This document shows, one piece after another, positions 1-6,128 of a DNA stretch of 10,197 bases; positions within the stretch are counted from its first letter, which is position 1, and each line of letters begins with the position of its first letter. The notes under the pieces were generated by a model, which did not search any database, was not told the DNA's origin, and saw only the letters and a program-made list of their open reading frames with translations. A program made the translations under genes and the position numbers. This DNA is from Candidatus Hydrogenedentota bacterium (GTDB lineage: Bacteria > Hydrogenedentota > Hydrogenedentia > Hydrogenedentales > SLHB01): assembly GCA_013349485.1 (NCBI GenBank), contig DUZM01000110.1, forward strand, positions 1-10,197, read 5' to 3'.

Positions 1-189
1 AAAGCCGCCGAGTCGTTAGTCCAAAAACGCGTTGCCCGACTGAAAAAGGAAGCGTTACGGGCTGTGGACGCAAAGCTTAAGCGAGATATCCAAGCGGCCG
101 AGCAAGCCAACGACGTCACGAAAGTCAACACGTTGATGGTGGAGCATTTGAAAGTGGCGCAGCAAATTGACAGCTTCAGCACGGTTTAG
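1..189 (+). CDS. dnaG: C-terminal end of a probable DNA primase DnaG (5' end outside window)
   Basis: The reading frame is open from the first base and stops at TAG 187-189, giving 62 residues of a longer protein. The visible part is strongly helical and charged, with alternating Lys/Arg and Glu/Asp and a leucine/valine periodicity, ending QQIDSFSTV. This resembles the helical C-terminal tail of bacterial DnaG, the domain that binds DnaB helicase. The main support is position: dnaG directly upstream of rpoD is the conserved macromolecular-synthesis arrangement. The catalytic TOPRIM and zinc domains lie outside the window, so the name is an inference from context and from the character of the tail. 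Another coiled-coil protein is possible. Confidence 0.5.
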   Translation, partial: KAAESLVQKRVARLKKEALRAVDAKLKRDIQAAEQANDVTKVNTLMVEHLKVAQQIDSFSTV

Positions 190-287
190 GGCCGTTGCGC
201 CATGCCAAAGGCGCGACGTATGCATATACTGCCTAACGTTTGGACAAACCTTGTGAGAACGACAAGGGCGTGTGGACGAGGTTAATT

Positions 288-2075
288 ATGGCCGGAAACG
301 CCAAAACCAAAATTCAGATCCCCAAACGCGCAACCAATCGGAACGAGGGCAAGAAAAGGGCCCTCGAACTGGCGAGGAGCAAAGACGGAAAGCTGACGTA
401 TGACGACCTCAACGAGATCCTCCCGGAAGAAGCTTCCTCCGAGGAAATCGATGAGATTATGCTTTCGCTCAGCGGCATGAATGTCGAGATAGTCGACGAA
501 CTCAAACTCGATTCCGAAACCAAACGACGACAAGAGCAGAAAAAGGCGGCGGACATGAAGGCGCAACTCCGGAAGGAAGCCACCCATAGCCGCCACGAAC
601 GCGCCGACGACCCCGTGCGGATGTACCTGCGCGAAATGGGCCGCGTCCCGCTCCTAACGAAAGAACAAGAGGTCGCCATCGCAAAGCGCATCGAGGCCGC
701 TGAAAACGAGTTGACCGACGTGCTATTCAACACGCCGTACACGCTCAAAGAGGTCCAGATGCTCGCCGCGCGTATTCTGGCCGGACGCCTCAACTTCGCC
801 CAGATTACGGATATCGAAGAACCGAAAGCGCAAGACAAGTTCGTCAGAGGCTTACCCGCTCTCTTAGACGAGATTGCCGCGTGTGACCGATTGATCGAGG
901 CACAGGAAAAACGCGCCCACCGCGCAAACCTCTCCGCAAAAAGCCGCGAGAACATCCGGAAGCGCGTACGCGGCATTCGCGGACAACAGGTGGCCGCCAT
1001 CCGCAAGTTTCATCTCAAAACAAAAGAAATGATGAAGATCGCCCGCAAAATAAAGGGATTAAAACGGCGCATCGCCACGGCCCGGGACGAGATCGATCGG
1101 GTCGAAAGGGAAGTGGGCCACACCGCGCCCAGAATTCACGCCATGGCCGTGAAACTGCGTCGTGCCGCATCCGCCGCGAAAACGCTTGGGGTCGACAAAG
1201 ATATCATCCTCGACGCCGAGCGCAGGCTGGCCCTGGCCCAGCGCAAAGTCGATCAAATCCAAACCGATACAAGACTCGACACCGATGCGATCACCGCCTT
1301 GATTGACACCATTCGGGACAAAGAAGAGAAGATTTACAAGGCCAAGATGGAACTTGTCGAAGCCAACCTCCGTCTTGTGGTAAGCATCGGAAAGAAATAC
1401 ACAAACCGCGGCATGTCCTTCCTGGACCTCATCCAAGAGGGCAACATCGGCCTTATGAAAGCGGTCGACAAGTTCGAGTATCAGCGAGGCTACAAGTTCA
1501 GCACCTATGCCACCTGGTGGATTCGACAAGCCATCACCCGCTCGATTGCCGACCAGGCGCGCACCATCCGAATACCGGTCCACATGATCGAGTCCATCAA
1601 CAAACTCGTGCGCACGCAGCGGCGCCTCGTGCAGAAATACGGCCGCGAACCCAGCGCGGAAGAGATCTCGCACGAAATGGAGATGTCCACGGACAAAGTC
1701 CGAAGCATCCTCAAGATCGCCCAAGAAGCCATCAGCCTCGAAACGCCCGTCGGCGACGACGGCGATAGCAGCTTCGGCGACTTCATCGAGGACAAGAGCG
1801 CCGAGTCGCCTGCAAACGCCACCGCGTTCAGCGTATTTCAGGAAAAACTCGACGAGGTCTTGAGCACACTCACCGAACGTGAGGAAAAGGTCTTACGACT
1901 GCGATTCGGCCTCGGCGACGGCTATCCGCGCACGCTCGAAGAAGTCGGCAGCGTGTTCAACGTTACCCGGGAACGCGTCCGTCAGATCGAAGCCAAGGCC
2001 CTGCGCAAAATGCGCCATCCGACCCGCGCGCGCGAACTCAAGTCGTTTGTCGAATGGAGCCTCAATCTGACGTAA
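288..2075 (+). CDS. rpoD: RNA polymerase primary sigma factor (sigma-70, RpoD)
   Basis: A 595-residue housekeeping sigma factor that directs RNA polymerase to -10/-35 promoters. Residues 1-85 form a region 1.1-like domain (LTYDDLNEILPEE). Region 1.2 starts near residue 107 (DDPVRMYLREMG). Residues about 140-350 are a long, basic, helical non-conserved region. Regions 2.1-2.4 run from about 354 to 435 (ANLRLVVSIGKKY, FSTYATWWIRQAITR, the core-binding and -10-reading part). Region 3 follows, then region 4 from about 520 (LTEREEKVLRLRFGLGDG, NVTRERVRQIEAKALRKMR, the -35-reading helix-turn-helix). I chose ATG 288 because GAGG lies 6 bases upstream at 278-281. A TTG at 240 would add 16 residues unlike the family. 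A TATACT at 225-230 could be a -10 box, but no good -35 box goes with it. The gene is intact and 18 bases from the following tRNA. Confidence 0.97.
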   Translation: MAGNAKTKIQIPKRATNRNEGKKRALELARSKDGKLTYDDLNEILPEEASSEEIDEIMLSLSGMNVEIVDELKLDSETKRRQEQKKAADMKAQLRKEATHSRHERADDPVRMYLREMGRVPLLTKEQEVAIAKRIEAAENELTDVLFNTPYTLKEVQMLAARILAGRLNFAQITDIEEPKAQDKFVRGLPALLDEIAACDRLIEAQEKRAHRANLSAKSRENIRKRVRGIRGQQVAAIRKFHLKTKEMMKIARKIKGLKRRIATARDEIDRVEREVGHTAPRIHAMAVKLRRAASAAKTLGVDKDIILDAERRLALAQRKVDQIQTDTRLDTDAITALIDTIRDKEEKIYKAKMELVEANLRLVVSIGKKYTNRGMSFLDLIQEGNIGLMKAVDKFEYQRGYKFSTYATWWIRQAITRSIADQARTIRIPVHMIESINKLVRTQRRLVQKYGREPSAEEISHEMEMSTDKVRSILKIAQEAISLETPVGDDGDSSFGDFIEDKSAESPANATAFSVFQEKLDEVLSTLTEREEKVLRLRFGLGDGYPRTLEEVGSVFNVTRERVRQIEAKALRKMRHPTRARELKSFVEWSLNLT

Positions 2076-2093
2076 TATTTTCCCGAAACCCCT

Positions 2094-2169
2094 GGGCCCG
2101 TAGCTCAGTGGTCAGAGCAGGTGACTCATAATCACTTGGTCGTAGGTTCGACTCCTACCGGGCCCACCA
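2094..2169 (+). tRNA. tRNA with anticodon CAU (Ile2-like, or elongator Met)
   Basis: A complete 76-base cloverleaf with the 3' CCA encoded. The acceptor arm GGGCCCG pairs with CGGGCCC. The D arm is GCTC/GAGC. The anticodon stem GGTGA/TCACT encloses loop CTCATAA (anticodon CAT). The T stem GTAGG/CCTAC encloses TTCGACT, and the discriminator base is A. CAU is shared by initiator Met, elongator Met and the lysidine-modified isoleucine tRNA that reads AUA. Base pairs C4-G69 and C5-G68, plus a body very like E. coli Ile2 (AGCTCAGTGGT, GACTCATAATC), favour Ile2. The first pair is G-C, so an initiator is unlikely. The gene starts 18 bases after rpoD and may be co-transcribed with it. It is the likely insertion target of the element to its right. 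Confidence 0.95.
2140..2169 (+). other. Probable attachment site (attL side) in the tRNA 3' half
   Basis: Tyrosine-recombinase elements commonly integrate into the 3' end of a tRNA gene and restore it. Here an integrase gene follows the tRNA, in the same direction, about 270 bases away. The exact core cannot be fixed because I find no second copy of this tRNA 3' end elsewhere in the window. The limits given are therefore only the usual T-arm-to-CCA region. This is inferred from gene order, not from a visible repeat. Confidence 0.35.
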
Positions 2170-2180
2170 CTGAAAATAAA

Positions 2181-2209
2181 GGACTTGCGAAGGCTCGCAA
2201 GTCCTTTTC
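2181..2209 (+). terminator. Rho-independent terminator after the tRNA
   Basis: A perfect 10-bp stem (GGACTTGCGA / TCGCAAGTCC) with an AGGC loop is followed directly by TTTTCT. It begins 11 bases after the encoded CCA. It would end transcription of the rpoD-tRNA unit and insulate the integrase promoter downstream. Confidence 0.9.
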
Positions 2210-2227
2210 TTATGCCAAGAACCGGAA

Positions 2228-2248
2228 ATGTTGCAATAATGTTGCAAT
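2228..2248 (+). repeat. Tandem 10-bp direct repeat ATGTTGCAAT with 11-bp period
   Basis: Two exact copies of ATGTTGCAAT lie at 2228-2237 and 2239-2248, separated by one base. The 11-bp period places them on the same face of the helix. The second copy contains the candidate -35 box of the integrase promoter. Short direct repeats at this spacing near an attachment site are typical of binding sites for an integrase arm-binding domain or an excisionase, or of an operator. Which one applies here is inference. Confidence 0.6.
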
Positions 2249-2269
2249 CACGATTCAATGTGCTACACT
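2242..2269 (+). promoter_or_regulatory. Candidate sigma-70 promoter for the integrase
   Basis: TTGCAA (2242-2247) acts as a -35 box, followed by a 16-base spacer and TACACT (2264-2269) as a -10 box. TGC immediately before it gives an extended -10 (TGCTACACT). It lies between the tRNA terminator and the integrase start at 2442, leaving an untranslated leader of about 165 bases. The -35 overlaps the second tandem repeat, so the binder of that repeat could repress the promoter. Confidence 0.5.
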
Positions 2270-2441
2270 TTCCTCGTTTGCTGGCAGCGTTTCTGACCAG
2301 TACAAACGCACCTACAATTGAACGCCCGCCAAGCTGAATAGCCACTCACCGCGACGGGCTGAACCAGACGCCTATCAGGGAAGCGACAAGGCCTAGCGTC
2401 TTCCCGCGCGTCCTCGAAAGCAGTCTATCAGGGCTCACATT

Positions 2442-3538
2442 ATGGAACGTCTCAACGAAGCCGGCAAGAAGCGGTACACCGTTGTGATTCGCCGGCGAGG
2501 GCATCCCCCCAGACCGCCACGTTCGGCAGCCTGACCAAAGCGAAGACATGGGCGCGAAACACCGAAGCCGCGATTTCCGAAGGCCGCCACTTCAAAGCGG
2601 CCGAGTCCAAGAAGCACACCTTGGGGGAGTTGATAGACCGGTATATCAAGACCGTGCTCCCCGAGAAGAGCGCAAGCAGCAAATACTCGCAAGGGATTCA
2701 GCTGCGCTGGTGGAAGAGGCACCTGGGCAGCTATGTTTTGGCGGACGTGACCCCTGCTGTCTTGGTGGAACACCGCGGCAAACTCGCTCGTGAATCAACA
2801 TCGCGGGGTCCCAAGCGTTCCCCAGCAACCGTGGCCCGCTACATGGCCGCCTTAAGCCACTGCTTCACGGTGGGCATGAAAGAGTGGGGCTGGCTCGATG
2901 ATAACCCTATGCGGTTTGTTTCAAAGCCGAGGGAAGGGAAAGGCCGGGTCCGTTTCCTGGATGACGACGAACGGGGGCGCCTGCTTAAGGCCTGCCGCGA
3001 AAGCCGAAACCCTGACCTGTATACGGTTGTCGTGCTGGCATTGAGTACAGGCATGCGCCGCAGCGAAATCCTAGGGCTCACTTGGCGAGATGTCGACCTG
3101 GGCCGGCAGATCACCGCCGTCACGGACAGCAAGAACAACGACAGTCGCGCCGTACCGTTGACGGGACACGCGTACGAGCTGATGACTGCCCGGGCGAAGA
3201 TCCGCCGCATCGACACAGACTTGGTGTTCCCCGCACCGGCAAAACTTCGCCAAAGACCTCGGCCCGTCGATATTCAATCGGCGTGGGATTGGGCCGTGGA
3301 ACGGGCTAAGCTCGAGAACTTGCGCTTCCATGACCTACGGCCTTGCGCCGCCACGTACTTGGCGCAGTCCGGTGCCAGCCTTTCCGAGTTGGCGGCGACC
3401 CTGGGCCATCGGACGCTTGAAATGGTCCGCCGATACCAGCATCTAACCGCCGGACACACGTCACCCGTGGTCGAAAAGATGAACCGGCGCATCTTCGGCT
3501 CCGAAGCCAACAGCGCCCAAACCAAAGGGAGGGCATAA
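2442..3538 (+). pseudogene. int: Tyrosine recombinase / phage-type integrase, frameshifted near its N-terminus
   Basis: Site-specific DNA integrase. From ATG 2442 the frame reads MERLNEAGKKRYTVVIRRRGHPP and hits TGA near 2534. The homologous sequence continues in another frame from 2510 (QTATFGSLTKAKTWARNTEA) to TAA 3536-3538. The switch is at a C6 run (2505-2510), and one lost C explains it. Restored length is about 365 residues: an arm-type N-terminus, a SAM-like core-binding domain (from about 2621) and a catalytic domain. Catalytic Arg (TGMRRSE, codon 3056), Lys (3131), His and Arg of HDLR (3329, 3338), the GH His (3407) and nucleophile Tyr (RRYQHL, 3434) are all present. The usual HDLRHT reads HDLRPC. 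A TTG at 2621 could start a 305-residue protein lacking the N-terminal part, but it has no ribosome-binding site. Confidence 0.85.
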
Positions 3539-3540
3539 AC

Positions 3541-3662
3541 GTGGTGAAGAAGGGCGAGACGGCGCAAGATATGATATCGAGATGGGTGCGTGAGGGTAAT
3601 AAGAGGCAAGAAGAGGCCATGAAGGGCCGACCTCCCCTGAGCCGTCAATTGAATCACAGGTT
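3541..3662 (+). pseudogene. Short 5' fragment, probably the original start of the next gene
   Basis: GTG 3541 follows the integrase stop by two bases and has a strong ribosome-binding site (GGGAGGG, 3527-3533, 7 bases away). The first about 36 residues are charged and helical (TAQDMISRWVREGNKRQEEA). After that the frame turns into an uncharacteristic Arg/Pro-rich read. The adjacent frame opens after stop codons near 3597-3602 and leads without interruption into the hypothetical protein at 3663. My reading is one gene whose start is here and whose frame shifts near 3620-3640. It may instead be a genuine small overlapping gene. Confidence 0.35.
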
Positions 3663-4169
3663 ATGCCTCCCTCGAGGGGTCCTTCGCGTCCCTGTCTCAG
3701 GCCCGATGGAAATGCTGAAAAGGCGGCCTCTGCTGCACCAAATCCGGACTACGAACACTGGAAAAGAGTGCCGCTATGGACTCTGTGCGAGGCAGGCAGC
3801 CTGCTTTGCGACAAGGAGCCATTGGGCAGCAAGTTGTACGAAGTGAATGGCCGCTGGACAGAGGAAAAAGGCCGGGTGTATCAGTTGCTCCTTAGAGCTG
3901 CCGATGATCGTCTTCTGGAACGTGCCGATGTAAGTGACTCCCCGAACGCGAACTTCTGGGAATTCAGGAATACCGATATCGTAAGCTACTACGCTACTAT
4001 GCATCGCGAATTGCCGATGTTGTTGCGGTCATTTCTTTCCTCTGAGACTGTTGGCGCTGATGGACAGACTGTCGGTATGTCCATACTAACTATCGATCGA
4101 GTTGTAGACATATGTACTCTGATGAGATATACTGCCATTGTCAGTCGTAAAGAGCATAAAGGAGCTTAA
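3663..4169 (+). CDS. Hypothetical protein of the integrative element
   Basis: A 168-residue soluble protein with no signal peptide or membrane segment. The first 28 residues are Pro/Ser/Ala-rich and look like a linker. The folded part begins at PNPDYEHWKRVPLWTLCEAGSLLCDKEPLG, a Trp-rich helical stretch with the pattern W-x-Leu-x-Glu-Ala often seen in element-borne hypothetical proteins. It continues with charged helices (VYQLLLRAADDRLLERADV, FWEFRNTDIVSYY). I recognise no enzyme motif and give no function. ATG 3663 has only a weak AGG just upstream, so the true N-terminus is probably encoded from 3541 in another frame. It sits between integrase and excisionase-like genes, all in the same direction. 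Confidence 0.5.
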   Translation: MPPSRGPSRPCLRPDGNAEKAASAAPNPDYEHWKRVPLWTLCEAGSLLCDKEPLGSKLYEVNGRWTEEKGRVYQLLLRAADDRLLERADVSDSPNANFWEFRNTDIVSYYATMHRELPMLLRSFLSSETVGADGQTVGMSILTIDRVVDICTLMRYTAIVSRKEHKGA

Positions 4170-4171
4170 GG

Positions 4172-4531
4172 ATGTCACACGTGAATATTGAGCAACTCGC
4201 TAGAATCATCGCGTCATCCAGAATCCCTACGCGGTCTCGCAAGAGCGAGCAGACCACCAGGCGCATCGCGTTGGCTGCACAGGGAACATCCCTGGGTATG
4301 CCATCGCACAGATACGATGCGGCGCAAGTAGCAAGGGGAAGAGCCATGGATGAGACCACAAGCGTTGAAGACACGACCGAGACCGCACTGGCTCCAGCGC
4401 GGCGGCTCTTGACAGTTCGCCAGTTCGTGGAGCGTCATCATTGGGCCACCGAGGGCGCTAATATTCCACAGACGCGAGAACGGATTCGATGCCTGTATCC
4501 ACCGTATCAGCCGTCGGGTACTTATCGATGA
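4172..4531 (+). CDS. ORF as now read: unknown N-terminal part fused to a broken winged-helix gene
   Basis: ATG 4172 has an excellent ribosome-binding site (AAAGGAG at 4158-4164, 7 bases away) and follows the previous stop by two bases, so translation from here is likely. The first about 58 residues (MSHVNIEQLARIIASSRIP) are basic and unrecognised. From residue 59 (codon 4346, MDETTSVED) the same frame enters an AlpA/excisionase-like domain (RRLLTVRQFVERHHWATEGA). It then runs out of register and ends after a nonsense tail (RCLYPPYQPSGTYR). The first part may be a separate small gene that lost its stop, or a natural N-terminal extension. I cannot tell which. Confidence 0.4.
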   Translation: MSHVNIEQLARIIASSRIPTRSRKSEQTTRRIALAAQGTSLGMPSHRYDAAQVARGRAMDETTSVEDTTETALAPARRLLTVRQFVERHHWATEGANIPQTRERIRCLYPPYQPSGTYR

Positions 4532-4580
4532 GAACGCATTTTTCGCAAGGCTCGACGCGAGGAACCGCATCAACCATTAG
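4346..4580 (+). pseudogene. AlpA/excisionase-like winged-helix DNA-binding protein, frameshifted
   Basis: A small DNA-binding protein of the type that helps element excision or regulates the integrase. ATG 4346 is preceded by AGGGGAAG. The frame reads RRLLTVRQFVERHHWATEGA and then derails. The remainder is found in a second frame from about 4461 to TAG 4578-4580: FHRRENGFDACIHRISRR, then VLIDENAFFARLDARN. Put together this is the usual layout of the family, with a helix-turn-helix (LTVRQF...WATEG), an Asn-Gly-Phe turn, a basic wing, then the VLIDE-x-x-F strand-helix end, at about 75-80 residues. A few codons (between EGA and IFH) are missing at 4455-4462, which breaks the frame. The protein is probably not made intact. 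Confidence 0.7.
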
Positions 4581-4594
4581 GACGAGAAGCGTCG

Positions 4595-5792
4595 ATGCAG
4601 CTACAGGAGTTATTGGCCAGACTGTCCAGGGTCAAGAAGTCTGCGGCCGGGTACACGGCCCGGTGTCCCGCTCACGATGATCGCCGCAACAGGCTCAGCG
4701 TCGGTGAAGCGGACGGGAAACTCCTTCTACACTGGCACGCCGGCTCTGACAACGCGGCCATTGTCGCAGCGCTGGATCTAGGAATGGCCGATCTGTTCAC
4801 CGCGCCGACCGAGCCGCAGAAACGTATCGTGGCCACCTAGGACTATGTCGATGCCGCCGGCACGTTGATCTATCAGGTTGTCCGGTTCGACCCGAAAGAC
4901 TTCCGACAACGGCGCCCTGACCCGAACGTCAAGGGCAAATGGATATGGAACCTGACCGGCGTTTCAACCCGGGAACAACTTATTAAACTTGCCCGGGCCG
5001 CGTTGGCCAACCCGGACCCCGACCCGCCGTTGCCGGAACCTAGCGAAGCCAAGCCAGTCCAAGACGAACGCAACTTCTTGCCATATGCTGAACCGCTCCG
5101 AATTGCTGCACTTGCCGACACGGGAACTGCTATCGCCAACGCGGTTGTTCTTCGGCTCCAATGCGGTGCCTTATCCGTTCGTGCCCGATGCGCCAAAGCC
5201 CGCGCAATGGCTTTCTTTTCTCACATCGTTGTTTGAGGACGACGACGAGTCTATAGACACTTTGCAGGAGTGGGCCGGTTACTGTCTCACGGCAGACACA
5301 AGCCAGCAGAAAATGATTATGTTCGTAGGGCCGAAGCGGAGCGGGAAGGGCGCTATTGCCAAGGTGCTTACGGCAGTGCTGGGGCAATCAAACGTTGTAG
5401 CGCCCACTTTCGCGAGTCTTAACCACCGGTTTGGCCTGCAAGATCTGCTCAACAGATCCTTGGCAATGATTCCGGACGCCCGGCTGTCCCAACGTAATGA
5501 CCAGGCTATAATCGTGGAACGCCTTCTCCCAATTACTGGGGAAGATCTGCAAACGGCTGACCGCAAAAACAAGTCCTCGGTTACCACAAGGCTTCTGACG
5601 CGCTTTATGATCTTGACCAATGAACTGCCCAGACTGACTGATATCAGCGGCGCCTTCGCCTCGAGGTTCGTCATACTCTCACTCTGGAAAAGCTTTTACG
5701 GAAAGGAAGATCGCACGCTGTGCCCAGTGTCCGGTCTCGCCGAGTTGCTCTTGGCGTTTTGCCCGTGTCGCTCGCAATGGACAGCACGGTAA
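4595..5792 (+). pseudogene. P4/D5-type phage primase-helicase, degraded
   Basis: Remnant of a replication protein that primes and unwinds element DNA. From ATG 4595 the N-terminal zinc-finger domain is visible (ARCPAHDDRR...LLHWHAGSD), but its usual second ligand pair (HCHAGC) reads HWHAGS. TAG 4838-4840 interrupts it, and the same frame continues in homologous sequence (DYVDAAGTLIYQVVRFDPKDF...WIWNLTGV). This joins directly to STREQLIKLARAA, which normally follows the TOPRIM domain, so that domain seems deleted. Near 5100-5140 the coding shifts frame. The superfamily 3 helicase follows: Walker A GPKRSGKG (5328-5351), a Walker B-like segment AMIPDAR, sensor TNELPRLTD and Arg finger ASRF. After YGKEDRTL (about 5715) the expected C-terminal domain is absent, and the frame stops at 5790-5792. 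An intact relative would be much longer. It is clearly non-functional as primase. Confidence 0.85.
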
Positions 5793-6128
5793 CGCGCCCA
5801 ATTCAAACGTCTGTCGCGCCTATGTTGATTCATTCTTCGGACGCCAGAGCTGTCCCACCGCCTCGTCCAACGCGCTGGAATCGTCTGACCCGTTGGCGTG
5901 AAAGCTTGATGCCAGAAGTGTAGAAATCGCTTGAAGCGGCCTAACCCCCCAAAGGACGGGGCATCACCGGCCGCTTCATGGCTTCGCCACCGCGATTTCC
6001 GGTATGGCGATTTCTTCCTAAGCAATCCGGCTCGACGATAGGAAACGCGCCCAGTTCTTCGGCAGAGCCATTGTCTCTGACCACGCCCATAGGACGTGCT
6101 ATGCCGGATTGCCATCAAGCCCATGGGT
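5793..6128. other. Region without a recognisable gene, between element remnant and minus-strand gene
   Basis: Short open frames occur on both strands here, but none has a convincing ribosome-binding site, family resemblance or sensible composition. It lies at the convergence of the plus-strand remnant and the minus-strand surface-protein gene. The only clear structure is the hairpin at 5932-5978. The right end of the element is probably here, although no copy of the tRNA 3' end marks it. Confidence 0.5.
5932..5978. terminator. Inverted repeat, possible terminator for the minus-strand gene
   Basis: TGAAGCGGCC (5932-5941) and GGCCGCTTCA (5969-5978) form a perfect 10-bp stem around a 27-base loop. 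A C6 run (5945-5950) can pair with GGGG (5958-5961) inside the loop as a second hairpin. It lies about 150 bases beyond the stop of the minus-strand gene. No T tract follows on either strand, so it would be an atypical terminator. It might instead be a recombination or element-end structure. Confidence 0.35.

Noticed and set aside
240..287. TTG at 240 as rpoD start
   Set aside because: ATG 288 has a well-spaced GAGG, and the added 16 residues do not resemble sigma factors.
2112..2345. Minus-strand ORF ending GGPGRSRTYDQVIMSHLL
   Set aside because: It is the antisense read of the tRNA, a well-known false protein seen in many databases.
4865..5236. A separate gene starting at TTG 4865
   Set aside because: It is the same frame as the primase N-terminus just past a TAG, and reads as the continuing primase sequence.
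3541..5792. A toxin-antitoxin or defence module hidden in the element
   Set aside because: All recognisable parts are integration and replication functions. The unknown ORFs show no nuclease, ATPase or toxin motif.
5720..5923. 67-residue plus-strand ORF after the helicase
   Set aside because: No ribosome-binding site or family resemblance. It overlaps the out-of-frame tail of the primase remnant.
5793..6128. A second copy of the tRNA 3' end marking attR
   Set aside because: I looked for the T-arm and acceptor sequence here and elsewhere in the window and found none. The right end may be lost or degraded.
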